A stretch of DNA of 64,000 nt from the NCBI GenBank assembly GCA_947650365.1, contig CANTAL010000022.1:2004831-2068830 (forward strand), in the 5' to 3' direction. This DNA comes from Chamaelirium japonicum. Its lineage: Eukaryota; Streptophyta; Magnoliopsida; Liliales; Melanthiaceae. The notes below the pieces were generated by a model. That model worked only from the letters and a program-made list of their open reading frames with translations, was not told the origin of the DNA and did no database searches. Positions 1 to 13,213 of this stretch are shown here, piece by piece; the stretch's first letter is position 1, and each line of letters begins with the position of its first letter. Made by a program: the position numbers and the translations under genes.

Positions 1-800
1 TTAGAGTGGATACATTCGTACAAATGAATTAGAATGGATCGTACGAATGAATTAGAATGGATCGTATGAATGAATTAGATTGGATCGTATGCATACATTA
101 GAATGGATCGTGCGAATGAATTAGAATGGATCATACGAATGAATTAGAATGGATCGAACGAATGAATTAGAATGGATACATTCGTGCAAAAGAATTAGAA
201 TGGATTGTATGAATGAATTAGAATGGATCGTGCGAATGAATTAGAATGGATCGTACGAATGAATTAGAATGGATACATTCGCGCGAAAGAATTAGAATAG
301 ATCGTATGAATGAATTAGAATGGATCGTATGAATGAAATAGAATGAATCGTACGAATGAATTAGAATGGATCGCGCGAATGAATTAGAATGGATCGTACG
401 AATGAATTAGAATGGATCGTACGAAGGAATTAGAATGGATCGTACGAATGAATTAGAATAGATCGTACGAATGAATTAGAATGGATTCGAATGGATCGTA
501 CGAATGAGTAAGAATGGATCGTACGAATGAATTAGAATGAATCATACGAATGAGTAAGAATGGATCGTACGAATGAAATAGAATGGATCGTATGAATGAA
601 TTAGAATGGATCGTGTGAATGAATTAGAATGGATCGTACGAATGAATTAGAATAGATTATGCGAATGAATTAGAATGGATCGTACGAATGAATTAGAATG
701 GATCGTACGAATGAATAAGAATGGATCGTATGAATGAATTAGAATGGATCGTGCGAATGAATTAGAATGGATCATACGAATGAAATAGAATGGATTCGCA
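1..800 (+). repeat. Forward satellite block 1
   Basis: Units read GAATGAATTAGAATGG on +. The block is cut by the window start. About 60-540 is a copy of about 10,634-11,114 at a constant offset of 10,574 bp; shared odd variants include GTATGCAT near 90 and GCGCGAAAGA near 281. It ends in junction J1 (GGATTCGCACGAATGTATCC) at 792-811. Confidence 0.95.
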
Positions 801-1419
801 CGAATGTATCCATTCTAATTCATTCGTACGATCCCTTCTAATTCATTCGTACAATCCATTCTAATTCATTCGCACGATCTATTCTTACTCATTCGTACGA
901 TCCATTCTAATTCATTCGCACGATCCATTCTAATTCATTAATACGATCCATTCTAATTCATTCGCACGATCCATTCTAATTCATTCACACTCATACGATC
1001 CATTCTAATTTATTCGCACGAATGTATCCTTTCTAATTCATTCGTATGATCCATTCTAATTCATTCGCACAATCTATTCTAATTCATTCGAACGATCCAT
1101 TCTAAGTCATTCGTACGATCCATTCTAATTCATTCGCACAATCCATTCTAATTCATTAGCACGATCCATTCTAATTCCTTCGTATGATCCATTCTAATTC
1201 ATTCGTACGATCCATTCTAATTCATTCGTACGATCCATTCTAATTTATTCGTACGATCCATTCTAATTCATTCGCACAATCTATTCTAATTCATTCGTAC
1301 GATCCATTCTAATTCATTCGCACGATCCATTCTAATTCATTCATACGATCCATTCTATTTCATTCGTAAGATCCATTCTAATTCATTCGTAAGAATGGAT
1401 CCATTCTAATTCAATCCAT
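801..1419 (-). repeat. Reverse satellite block
   Basis: Units read as CCATTCTAATTCATTC on +. About 795-1,050 repeats at 7,623-7,880 (offset 6,828), including the irregular CACACTCATACG near 986. The block ends in a scrambled stretch at 1,390-1,430 where GGATCC and fragments of both orientations are joined. Confidence 0.93.
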
Positions 1420-2233
1420 GCGAATGAATACGAATGGATTAGAATGGATCGTACGAATGAATTAGATTGGATCGTATTAATGAATTAGAATGGATCGTGC
1501 GAATGAATTAGAATGGATCGTACGAATGAGTAAGAATGGATCGTACGAATGAAATAGAATGGATCGTATGAATGAATTAGAATGGATACGTGCGAATGAA
1601 TTAGAATTGATCGTACGAATGAATTAGAATAGATTATGCGAATGAATTAGAATGGATCGTACGAATGAATTGGAATGGATACATTCATGCGAAGGAATTA
1701 GAATGGATCGTACGAATGAAATAGAATGGATCGTGCGAATGAATTAGAATGGATCGTACGAATGAATTAGAATGGATCGTACGAATGACTTAGAATGGAT
1801 CGTTCGAATAAATTAGAATAGATTGTGCGAATGAATTAGAATGGATCGTACGAATGAATTAGAAAGGATACATTCGTGCGAATGAATTAGAATGGATACC
1901 TTCGTGCAAATGAATTAGGATGGATCGTACGAATGAGTAAGAATGGATCGTACGAATGAAATAGAATAGATCGTATGAATGAATTAGAATGGATCGTACG
2001 AATGAATTAGAATGGATTGTACGAATGAATTAGAATGGATCGTACGAATGAAATAGAATGGATCGTACGAATGAAATAGAATGGATCGTACGAATGAATT
2101 AGAATGGATAGTACGAATGAATTAGAATGGATACCTTTGTGCAAATGAATTAGAATGGATCGTACGAATGAGTAAGAATGGATCGTGCGAATGAATTAGA
2201 ATGGATCGTACGAATGAAATAGAATGGATTCGC
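1420..2233 (+). repeat. Forward satellite block
   Basis: Forward units with several 28-bp GGATACATTCGTGC variants (near 1,678 and 1,866) and GGATACC variants (near 1,896 and 2,130). It ends in J1 at 2,226-2,245, preceded by GAAATAG as at the other direct J1 copies. Confidence 0.93.
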
Positions 2234-2538
2234 ACGAATGTATCCATTCTAATTCATTCATACGATCCATTCTAATTCTTTCGTACGATCCATTCTAATT
2301 TCTTCGTATGATCTATTCTAATTCCTTCGTACGATCCATTCTAATTCATTCATACGATCTATTCTAATTCTTTCGCACGAATGTATCCATTCTAATTCAT
2401 TCGTACGATCCATTCTAATTCCTTCGTACGATCCATATTCTAATTCATTCGTACGATTCATTCTAATTTATTCGTACAATCCATTCTAATTCATTCGCAC
2501 GAATGTATCCATTCTAATTCATTCGTACGATCCATTCT
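2234..2538 (-). repeat. Reverse satellite block
   Basis: About 13 reverse units. It returns to forward at 2,536-2,541 by an abrupt join of CCATTCTAC to GAATTAG inside the core, not at the linker palindrome. Confidence 0.92.
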
Positions 2539-3333
2539 ACGAATTAGAATGGATCGTATGAATGAATTAGAATGTATCGTGCGAATAAATTAGAATGGAT
2601 CGTATGAATGAATTAGAATAGATTGTGCGAATGAATTAGAATGGATCGTACGAATGAATTAGAATGGATCCATTCGTGCGAATGAATTAGAATGGATCAT
2701 ACGAATGAATTAGAATGGATCATATGAATGAATTAGAATGGATCGTACGAATGAATTAGAATGGATACATTCATGCGAATGAATTAGAATGGATCATACG
2801 AATGAATTAGAATGGATTCATTCATGCGAATGAATTAGAATGGATCGTACGAATGAGTAAGAATGGATCGTACGAATGAATTAGAATGGATTGAATTAGA
2901 ATGAATTGTACGAATGAATTAGAATGGATCGTACGAATGAATTAGAATGGATCGTACGAATGAAATAGAATGGATCGTATGAATGAATTAGAATGGATCG
3001 TGCGAATGAATTAGAATGGATCGTACGAATGAATTAGAATAGATCGTGCGAATGAATTAGAATGGATTGTACGAATGAATTAGAATAGATTGTGCGAATG
3101 AATTAGAAATGATCGTACGAATGAATTAGAATGGATCGTACGAATGAATTAGAATGGATCGTATGAATGAATTAGAATGGATCGTGCGAATGAATTAGAA
3201 TAGATCGTACGAATGAATTAGAATAGATTGTGCGAATGAATAACAATAGATCATACGAAGAAATTAGAATGGATCGTACGAATGAATTAGAATGGATTGT
3301 ATGAATGAATTAGAATGGATACATTCGTGCGAA
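2539..3333 (+). repeat. Forward block, first copy of an 806-bp tandem duplication
   Basis: Forward units. From about 2,690 the sequence repeats 806 bp downstream, close to 35 units. Three markers give the same offset: CATACGAATG 2,698/3,504, TCATGCG 2,771/3,577 and TTGAATTAGA 2,891/3,697. The block ends in the flipped J1 (GGATACATTCGTGCGAATCC) at 3,317-3,336. Confidence 0.92.
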
Positions 3334-3479
3334 TCCATTCTATTTCATTCGTACGATCCATTCTAATTCATTCGCACGATCCATTCTTACTCATTCGTAC
3401 GATCCATTCTAATTCATTCGTACGATCCATTCTAATTCATTCGTACGATCTATTCTAATTCAATCCATTCTAATTCATA
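3334..3479 (-). repeat. Short reverse satellite block
   Basis: About six reverse units inside the first copy of the 806-bp duplication. It ends with CATACCGTACG at 3,477-3,487, where the extra CGTAC typical of the 28-bp CATACCGTAC unit forms the strand switch. Confidence 0.9.
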
Positions 3480-4060
3480 CCGTACGAATGAATTAGAATG
3501 GATCATACGAATGAATTAGAATGGATCATATGAATGAATTAGAATGGATCGTACGAATGAATTAGAATGGATACATTCATGCGAATGAATTAGAATGGAT
3601 CATACAAATGAATTAGAATGGATTCATTCGTGCGAATGAATTAGAATGGATCGTACGAATGAGTAAGAATGGATCGTACGAATGAATTAGAATGGATTGA
3701 ATTAGAATGAATCGTACGAATGAATTAGAATGGATCGTACGAATGAATTAGAATGGATCGTACGAATGAAATAGAAGGGATCATATGAATGAATTAGAAT
3801 GGATCGTGCGAATGAATTAGAATGGATCGTACGAATGAATTAGAATAGATTGTGCGAATGAATTAGAATGGATCATGCGAATGAATTAGAATGGATCGTA
3901 CGAATGAATTAGAATAGATTGTGCGAATGAATTAGAATGGATCGTACGAATGAATTAGAATGGATCGTACGAATGAATTAGAATGGATCGTACGAATGAA
4001 TTAGAATGGATCGTGCGAATGAATTAGAATGGATCGTACGAATGAAATAGAATGGATTCG
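3480..4060 (+). repeat. Forward block, second copy of the 806-bp duplication
   Basis: Matches about 2,690-3,250 at offset 806, changing to 829 after about 3,080, a gain of one 23-bp unit. It ends in J1 at 4,054-4,073. Confidence 0.92.
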
Positions 4061-4821
4061 CACGAATGTATCCATTCTAATTCAATCGTACGATCCATTC
4101 TAATTCATTCGTACAATCCATGCTAATTCATTCGCACGATCCATTCTAATTCATTCATACGATCCATTCTATTTCATTCGTACGATCCATTCTTACTCAT
4201 TCGTATGATCCATTCTTACTCATTCGTACGATCCATTCTAATTCATTCATTCGTACAATCCATGCTTACTCATTCGTACGATCCATTCTAATTCATTCGC
4301 ACGAATGAATCCATTTTAATTCATTCGTATGATCCATTCTAATTCATTAGCATGAATGTATCCATTCTAATTCATTCGTACGATCCATTCTATCTCATTT
4401 GTACAATCCATTCTATCTCATTCGCACAATCTATTCTAATTCATTCATACGATCCATTCTAATTTATTCGCACGATCCATTCTAATTCATTCATACGATC
4501 CATTCTAATTCATTCATACGATCCATTCTAATTCGTTCGTACGGTCCATTCTAATTCATTCATACGATCCATTCTAATTCATTCGTACGATCCATTCTAA
4601 TTCATTAATACGATCCAATCTAATTCATTCGTACGATCCATTCTAATTCATTCGTACGATCCATTCTAATTCATTCATACGATCCATTCTAATTCATTCG
4701 TACGATCCATTCTAATTCATTCGCACTATACATTCTAATTCATTCGTACGATCCAATCTAATTCATTCGTACGATCCATTCTAATTCTAATTCATTCGTA
4801 CAATCCATTCTAATTCATTTG
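4061..4821 (-). repeat. Reverse satellite block
   Basis: About 33 reverse units, including an irregular ATTCATTCATTCG insertion near 4,243. It returns to forward at 4,815-4,830 through the unit-boundary palindrome (CATTTGTACGAATG), a clean mirror join. Confidence 0.93.
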
Positions 4822-5414
4822 TACGAATGAATTAGAATGGATCGTACGAATGAGTAAGAATGGATCGTACGAATGAATTAGAATGGATTGAATTAGAATG
4901 AATCGTACGAATGAATTAGAATGGATCGTACGAATGAATTATAATGGATTGAATTAGAATGAATCGTACGAATGAATTAGAATGAATCATACCGTACGAA
5001 TGAATTAGAATGGATCATACGAAGGAATTAGAATGGATCGTACGAATGAATTAGAATGGATCGTACGAATGAATTAGAATGGATTGTGCGAAGGAATTAG
5101 AATGGATCGTACGAAGGAATTAGAATGGATAGTACGAATGAATTAGAATGGATACCTTCGTGCAAATGAATTAGAATGGATCGTACGAATGAGTAAGAAT
5201 GGATCGTACGAATGAAATAGAATGGATCGTATGAATGAATTAGAATGGATCGTGCGAATGAATTAGAATGGATCGTACGAATGAATTAGAATAGATTGTG
5301 CGAATGAATTAGAATGGATCGTACGAATGAATTAGAATTGATCGTATGAATGAATTAGAATGGATCGTGCGAATGAATTAGAATGGATCGTACGAATGAA
5401 ATAGAATGGATTCG
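4822..5414 (+). repeat. Forward block with short-unit marker
   Basis: Carries the composite marker described under findings: the 19-bp short unit (GGATTGAATTAG then AATGAATCGTAC) near 4,885 and 4,947, and CATACCGTACG near 4,988. It ends in J1 at 5,408-5,427. Confidence 0.93.
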
Positions 5415-5980
5415 CACGAATGTATCCATTCTAATTCATTCGTACGATCCATTCAACTTCATTCGTACAATCCATTCTAATTCATTCGCACGATCCATTC
5501 ACACGAATGAATTAGAATGGATCGTACGAATGAGTAAGAATGGATCGTGCGAATGAATTAGAATGGATCATATGAATGAATTAGAATGGATCGTATGAAT
5601 GAATTAGAATGGATCGTGCGAATAAATTAGAATGGATCATATGAATGAATTAGAATAGATTGTGCGAATGAATTAGAATGGATCGTACGAATGAATTAGA
5701 ATGGATACATTCGTGCGAATGAATTAGAATGGATCGTATGAATGTATTAGAATCGATCGTACGAATGAATTAGAATGGATCATGCGAATGAATTAGAATG
5801 GATTGAATTAGAATGAATCGTACGAATGAGTAAGAATGGATCCATTCTATTTCATTCGTACGATCCATTCTAATTCATTCATACAATCCTTTCTAATTCC
5901 TTCGTACGAATGAATTAGAATGGATTGCATAAATGAATCAGAATAGATCGTACGAATGAATTAGAATGGATCGTACGAAA
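5415..5980. repeat. Dense strand-switch cluster
   Basis: Orientation changes six times from about 5,415 to 5,981: reverse 5,415-5,502, forward 5,503-5,840, reverse 5,841-5,904, forward 5,905-5,980, then reverse. The joins differ: J1, CACACGAATG, GGATCC, TTCGTACGAA and ACGAAATGTATCC. This is the densest set of non-recurrent switches in the window. Confidence 0.9.
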
Positions 5981-6496
5981 TGTATCCATTCTAATTCATT
6001 CGTACAATCCATTCTAATTCATTTGTATGATCCATTCTTACTCATTCGTACGATCCAATCTAATTCATTCATACGATCCATTCTACGATCCATTCTAATT
6101 CATTCGTATGTTCCATTCTAATTCATTCGTACGATCCATTCAAATTCATTAATATGATCCATTCTAATTCATTCACACGATCCATTCTAATTCATTCGTA
6201 CGATCCATTCTAATTCATTCGTACGATCCATTCTAATTCATTCGCACGAATGAATCCATTCTAATTCATTCGTATGATCCATTCTAATTCATTCGCATGA
6301 ATGTATCCATTCTAATTCATTCGCACGATCCATTCTAATTCATTCGCACGATCCATTCTAATTCATTCATACAATCCGTTCTAATTCTTTTGCACGAATG
6401 TATCCATTCTAATTCATTCATACGATCCATTCTAATTCATTCGTACGATCCATTCTAATTCATTCGCACAATCCATTCTAATTCATTCACACTCAT
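5981..6496 (-). repeat. Reverse satellite block
   Basis: About 22 reverse units, with 28-bp CGAATGTATCC variants near 6,300 and 6,396 and an internal truncated unit near 6,085. It ends at CACACTCATACGAATG (6,488-6,503). Confidence 0.92.
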
Positions 6497-7168
6497 ACGA
6501 ATGAATTAGAATGGATCGTATGAATGAATTAGAATGGATACATTCATGCGAATGAATTAGAATGGATCATACGAATGAATTAGAATGGATTCATTCGTGC
6601 GAATGAATTAGAATGGATCGTACGAATGAATTAGAATGGATCGTACGAATGAATTAGAATGGATCATATGAATGAGTAAGAATGGATCGTAGAATTAGAA
6701 TGGATCGTGCGAATGAATTAGAATGGATACATTCGTGCAAAAGAATTAGAATGGATTGTATGAATGAATTAGAATGGATCGTGCGAATGAATTAGAATGG
6801 ATACATTCGTGCGAATGAATTAGAATGGATCGTATGAATGAATTAGATTGGATCGTATACATGAATTAGAATGGATCGTGCGAATGAATTAGAATGGATC
6901 GTACGAATGAATTAGAATGGATCGAACGAATGAATTAGAATGGATCGTACGAATGAGTAAGAAGGGATCGTACGAATGAATTAGAATGGATCGTACGAAT
7001 GAATTAGAATGGATACATTCGTGCGAATGAATTAGAATAGATCATATGAATGAATTAGAATGGATCGTTTGAGTGAATGCGAATGGATCGTGCGAATGAA
7101 TCAGAATGGATTGTACGAATGAATTAGAATGGATCGTACGAATGAATTAGAATGGATACATTCGTGCG
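6497..7168 (+). repeat. Forward satellite block
   Basis: Forward units including GGATACATTCGTGCAAAAG near 6,727 and the irregular TTTGAGTGAATGCG near 7,068, a variant seen again near 10,147, 23,862, 26,271, 31,484, 33,893 and 39,152. It ends in the flipped J1 at 7,154-7,173. Confidence 0.93.
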
Positions 7169-7557
7169 AATCCATTCTATTTCATTCGTACGATCCATTC
7201 TAATTCATTCGCACGATCCATTCTAATTCAATCGTACGATCCATTCTAATTCATTCGTACGATCCATTCTTATTCATTCGCACAATCTATTCTAATTCAT
7301 TCGTACGATCCATTCTAATTCATTCGCACGATCCATTCTAATTCATTCATACGATCCATTCTAATTCATTCGTACGATCCATTCTAATTCATTCGCACGA
7401 TCCATTCTAATTCATTCATACGATCCATTCTAATTTATTCGCACGATCCATTCTAATTCATTCATACGATCCATTCTAATTCATTCGTACGATCCATTCT
7501 AATTCATTCGTACGATCCATTCTAATTCATTCGCACGATCCATTCTAATTCATTCAT
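7169..7557 (-). repeat. Reverse satellite block
   Basis: About 17 reverse units, nearly all 23 bp. It returns to forward at the linker palindrome variant TCATACGAATGA near 7,554. Confidence 0.93.
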
Positions 7558-7626
7558 ACGAATGAATTAGAATGGATCGTGCGAATGAATTAGAATGGAT
7601 CGTACGAATAAAATAGAATGGATTCG
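7558..7626 (+). repeat. Three-unit forward island
   Basis: Only about three forward units between two reverse blocks. It ends in J1 at 7,620-7,639, preceded by AAATAG as at the other direct J1 copies. Confidence 0.92.
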
Positions 7627-8740
7627 CACGAATGTATCCATTCTAATTCATTCGTACGATCCATTCTAATTCATTCGTACAATCCATTTTAATTCATTCG
7701 CATGATCCATTCTTACTCATTCGTATGATCCATTCTAATTCATTCGCACGATCCATTCTAATTCATTAATACGATCCATTCTAATTCATTCGCACGATCC
7801 ATTCTAATTCATTCACACTCATACGATCCATTCTAATTCATTCACACGAATGTATCCTTTCTAATTCATTCGTATGATCCATTCTAATTCATTCGTACGA
7901 TCCATGCTAATTCATTCGTACGATCCATTCTAATTCCTTCGTATGATCCTTTCTAATTCATTCGTACGATATGATTCATTCTAATTCATTCGTACGATTC
8001 ATTCTAATTCAATCCATGCTAATTCATTCGTACGATCCATTCTAATTCATTCATACGATCCATTCTAATTCATTCGCACGAATGTATCCTTTCTAATTCA
8101 TTTGTACGATCTATTCTATTTCATTCGTACAATCCATTCTTACTCAATCGTATGATCCTTTCTAATTCATACGATCCATTCTAATTCATTCGCACGAATG
8201 TATCCATTCCAATTCATTCGTACGATCCATTCTAATTCATTCGCACAATCTATTCTAATTCATTCGTACGATCAATTCTAATTCATTAGCATGATCCATT
8301 CTAATTCATTCGCACAATCCATTCTAATTCATTCGCACTCATACGATCCATTCTAATTCATTCGCACGAATGTATCCGTTCTAATTCATTCGTACGATCC
8401 ATTCTAATTCATTCGCACAATCTATTCTAATTAATTCGAACGATCCATTCTAAGTCATTCGTACTATCCATTCTAATTCATTCGTACGATCCATTCTAAT
8501 TCATTCGCACGATCCATTCTTTTTCATTCGTACGATCCATTCTAATTCTTTCGCACAATCCATTCTAATTCATTCATACAATCCATTCTAAATCTTTTGC
8601 ACGATCGATTCTAATTCATTCGCACAATCTATTCTAATTCATTCGTAGGATCCATTCTAATTCATTACTACGATCCATTCTAATTCATTCGTATGTATCC
8701 ATTCTAATTCATTCGCACGATCCATTCTAATTCATTTGTA
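7627..8740 (-). repeat. Reverse satellite block
   Basis: About 48 reverse units. The first 250 bp copies 795-1,050 (offset 6,828). About 8,101-8,300 is closely similar to about 60,994-61,195 (marker TACTCAATCG at 8,141 and 61,034). It ends at CATTTGTACGAATG near 8,733. Confidence 0.93.
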
Positions 8741-11700
8741 CGAATGAATTAGAATGGATCGTACGAATGAATTAGAATGGATCGTACGAATGAGTAAGAA
8801 TGGATCGTACAAATGAATTAGAATAGATACGTGCGAATGAATTAGAATTGATCGTACGAATGAATTAGAATATATTATGCGAATGAATTAGAATGGATCG
8901 TACGAATGAATTGGAATGGATTCATTCGTGCGAATGAATTAGAATGGATCGTACGAATGAAATAGAATGGATCGTGCGAATGAATTAGAATGGATCGTAC
9001 GAATGAATTAGAATGGATCGTACGAATGACTTAGAATGAATTAGAATAGATTGTGCGAATGAATTAGAATGGATCGTACGAATGAATTAGAACGGATACA
9101 TTCGTGCGAATGAATTAGAATGGATCGTATGAGTGTGAATGAATTAGACTAGATTGTGCGAATGAATTAGAGTGGATACATTCGTACGAATGAATTAGAA
9201 TAGATTGTGCGAATCAATTAGAATGGATCGTATGAATGAAATAGAATGGATCGTTTGAATGAATTAGAATAGATCGTACTTATGAATTAGAATGGGTCAT
9301 ACGAATGAAATAGAATGGATCGTACGAAGGAATTAGAATGGATCGTGCGAATGAATTAGAAGGGATCGTACGAATGACTTAGAATGGATCGTTCGAATGA
9401 ATTAGAATAGATTGTGCGAATGAATTAGAATGGATCGTACGAATGAATTAGAACGGATACATTCGTGCGAATGAATTAGAATGGATCGTATGAGTGTGAA
9501 TAAATTATAATGGATTGTGCGAATGAATTAGAATGGATCGTATGAATGAATTAGAATGGATCGTACGAATGAATTAGAATGGATACATTCGTGCAAAAGA
9601 AGTAGAATGGATTGTATGAATGAATTAGAATGGATCATGCGAATGAATTAGAATGGATCGTATGAATTAGAAAGGATCGTACGAATGAAATAGAATGGAT
9701 CGTACGAATGAATTAGAATGGATACGAATGGATCGTACGAATGAGTAAGAATGGATCGTATGAATGAAATAGAATGGATTGTGCGAATGAATTAGAATGG
9801 ATCGTGCGAATGAATTAGAATGGATCGTACGAATGAATTAGAATGGATCGTACGAATGAATTAGAATGGATCGTATGAATGAATTAGAATAGATTGTGCG
9901 AATGAATTAGAATGGATCGTACGAATGAATTCGAATGGACACATTCGTGCGAATGAATTAGAATGGATCGTACGAATGAATTGGAATGGATACATTCGTG
10001 CGAATGAATTAGAATGGATCGTATGAATGAATTAGAGTGGATACATTCGTACAAATGAATTAGAATGGATCGTACGAATGAATTAGAATGGATACATTCG
10101 TGCGAATGAATTAGAATGGATCATATGAATGAATTAGAATGGATCGTTTGAGTGAATGCGAATGGATCGTGCGAATGAATTAGAATGGATTGTACGAATG
10201 AATTAGAATGGATCGTACGAAGGAATTAGAATGAATTAGAATTGATCGTACGAATGAATTGGAATGGATACATTCGTGCGAATGAATTAGAATGGATCGT
10301 ATGAATGAATTAGAGTGGATCGTACGAATGAGCAAGAATGGATCGTACGAATGAATTAGAATGGATTGAATTAGAAGGAATCGTACGAATGAATTAGAAT
10401 GGATCGTACGAATGAATTAGAATGGATTGAATTAGAATGAATCGTACGAATGAATTAGAATGAATCATACCGTACGAATGAATTGGAATGGATCATACGA
10501 AGGAATTAGAATGGATCGTGCGAATAAATTAGAATGGATCGTATGAATGAATTAGAATAGATCGTACGAATGAATTAGAATGGATCGTACGAATGAATTA
10601 GAATGGATACATTCGTGCGAATGAATTAGAATGTATCGTATGAATGAATTAGATTGGATCGTATGCATGAATTAGAATGGATCGTGCGAAAGAATTAGAA
10701 TGGATCGTACGAATGAATTAGAATGGATCGAACAAATGAATTAGAATGGATACATTCGTGCAAAAGAATTAGAATGGATTATATGAATGAATTAGAATGG
10801 ATCGTGCGAATGAATTAGAATGGATCGTACGAATGAATTAGAATGGATACATTCGTGCGAAAGAATTAGAATAGATCGTATGAATGAATTAGAATGGATC
10901 GTATGAATGAAATAGAATGGATCGTACGAATGAATTAGAATGGATCGTGCGAATGAATTAGAATGGATCGTACGAATGAATTAGAATGGATCGTACGAAG
11001 GAATTAGAATGGATCGTACGAATGAATTAGAATAGATCGTACGAATGAATTAGAATGGATACGAATGGATCGTACGAATGAGTAAGAATGGATCGTACGA
11101 ATGAAATAGAATGGATCGTACGAATGAATTAGAATGGATTGAATTAGAATGAATCGTACGAATGAATTCGAATGGATCGTACGGATGAATTAGAATGGAT
11201 CGTACGAATGAATTAGAATGGATCGTGCTAATGAATTAGAATGGCTCGTACGATAAGAATGGATCGTACGAATGAAATAGAATAGATCGTACGGATAAAT
11301 AAATTTGGATCGTACGAATAAATTAGAAAGGATATATTCGTGCGAATGAATTAGAAAAGATCGTATGAATGAATTAGATTGGATCGTATTAATGAATTAG
11401 AATGGATCGTGCGAATGAATTAAAATGGATCGTACGAATGAATGAGAATGGATCGTACGAATTCATTCGTATGATCGTACGAATGAATTAGAATGGATAC
11501 ATTCGTGTGAATGAATTAGAATGGATCATACGAATGAATTAGAGTTGATACATTCGTGTGAATGAATTAAAATGGATAATACGAATGAGTAAGAATGGAT
11601 CGTAGAATTAGAATGGATCGTATGAATGAATTAGAATGGATACATACGAATGAATTAGAATAGATCGTATGAATGAATTAGAATGGATCGTGCGAATGAA

Positions 11701-11833
11701 TTAGAATGGATCGTACGAATGAATTAGAGTGGATCGTATGAATGAATTAGAATGGATCGTAGTAATGAATTAGAATGGATCCTACGAATGAATTAGAATA
11801 GATTGTGCGAATGAATTAGAATGGATCTGGATC
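8741..11833 (+). repeat. Longest forward block (3.1 kb)
   Basis: About 134 forward units without a sustained switch. One reverse-type unit is embedded at 11,459-11,475 (ATTCATTCGTATGATC). It contains the copy of 60-540 at 10,634-11,114 and the composite short-unit marker near 10,350-10,480. The block ends in junction J2 (GGATCTGGATCGTGTATCC) at 11,823-11,841. Confidence 0.94.
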
Positions 11834-12086
11834 GTGTATCCATTCTAATTCATTCGTACGACCCATTCTAATTCATTCGCACGATCCATTCTAATTCATT
11901 CGTACGATCTAATCTATTTCATTCGTACAATCCATTCTAATTCATTCATACGATCCAATCTAATTCATTCATACGATCCATTCTAATTCATTCATACGAT
12001 CCATTCAAATTCATTCATATGATCCACTCTAATTCATTCATACGATCCATTCTAATTCATTCGTACGATCCATTCTAATTCATTCG
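11834..12086 (-). repeat. Reverse block, inverted copy of the 61.6-kb region
   Basis: Together with flanks at 11,755-12,110 it is the reverse complement of about 61,545-61,880, including J2, the GGGTCG/CGACCC unit, a doubly changed unit GATCTAATCTATTTC and the GATCCGAAT switch (ATTCGGATC here). It ends at 12,083-12,092. Confidence 0.9.
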
Positions 12087-13165
12087 GATCGTGCGAATGA
12101 ATTAGAATGTATCTTACGAATGAATTAGAATGGAACGTATAGATTGTGCGAATGAATTAGAATGGATCGTACGAATGAATTAGAATGGATCGTACGAATG
12201 AGTAAGAATGGATCGTACGAATAAATTGGAATGGATCGTACGAATGAATTAGAATGGATCGTGCTAATGAATTAGAATGGATCGTGCGAATGAATTAAAA
12301 TGGATCGTATGAATGAAATAGAATGGATTGTATGAATTAGAATGGATCGTACGAATGAAATAGAATGGATCGTACGAATGAATTAGAATAGTTCGTACGA
12401 ATGAATTAGAATAGTTCGTACGTATGAATTAGAATAGTTCGTAAGAATGGATAGTACGAATGAAATAGAATAGTTCGTACGAATGAATTAGAATGGATCA
12501 TGCTAATGAATTAGAATTGATCGTACGAATGAATTAGAATAGATTGTGCGAATGAATTAGAATGGATCGTATGAATGAATTGGAATGGATACATTCGTGC
12601 GAATGAATTAGAATGGATCGTATGAATTAGAATGGATCGTACGATTGAGTAAGAATGGATTGTACGAATGAAATAGAATAGATCGTACGAATGAATTAGA
12701 ATGGATCATGCTAATGAATTAGAATTGATCGTACGAAAGAATTAGAATAGATTGTGCGAATGAATTAGAATGGATACATTCGTGCGAAATAATTAGAATG
12801 GATCGTATGAATGAATTAGATTGGATCGTATAAATGAAATAGAATGGATCGTACGAATGAATTAGAATGGATCGTGCTAATGAATTAGAATTGATCATGC
12901 GAATGAATTAGAATGGATCGTGCGAATGAATTAGAATGGATCGTACGAATGAATTAGAATGGATCGTACAAATGAATTAGAATGGATCGTTCGAATGAAT
13001 TAGAATAGATTGTGCGAATGAATTAGAATAGATCGTACGAATGAATTAGAATGGATCGTGCGAATAAATGAGAATGGATCGTATGAATGAATTAGAATGG
13101 ATCGTGCGAATGAATTAGAATATGGATCATACGAAGGAATTAGAATGGATCGTACGAATTAATTC
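12087..13165 (+). repeat. Forward satellite block
   Basis: Forward units with unusual TAGTTCGTAC and TTAAAATGG variants near 12,295-12,430. From about 12,630 it matches 62,667 onward at a constant distance of 50,037 bp. It ends in J3 (GAATTCGAATGTATCC type, here TAATTCGAATG) near 13,160. Confidence 0.92.
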
Positions 13166-13213
13166 GAATGTATCCTTTCTAATTCATTTGTACGATCCAT
13201 TCTAATTCCTTCG
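13166..13213 (-). repeat. Two-unit reverse island
   Basis: Two reverse units between forward blocks. The same island occurs at 63,208-63,252, exactly 50,037 bp away, with the same J3 entry and the same CCTTCGTATGAATTAG exit. Confidence 0.92.

Noticed and set aside
792..811. Intrinsic terminator hairpin at J1
   Set aside because: The inverted repeat CATTCG/CGAATG is short, AT-rich and has no T-run; it is a satellite junction shared by many blocks.
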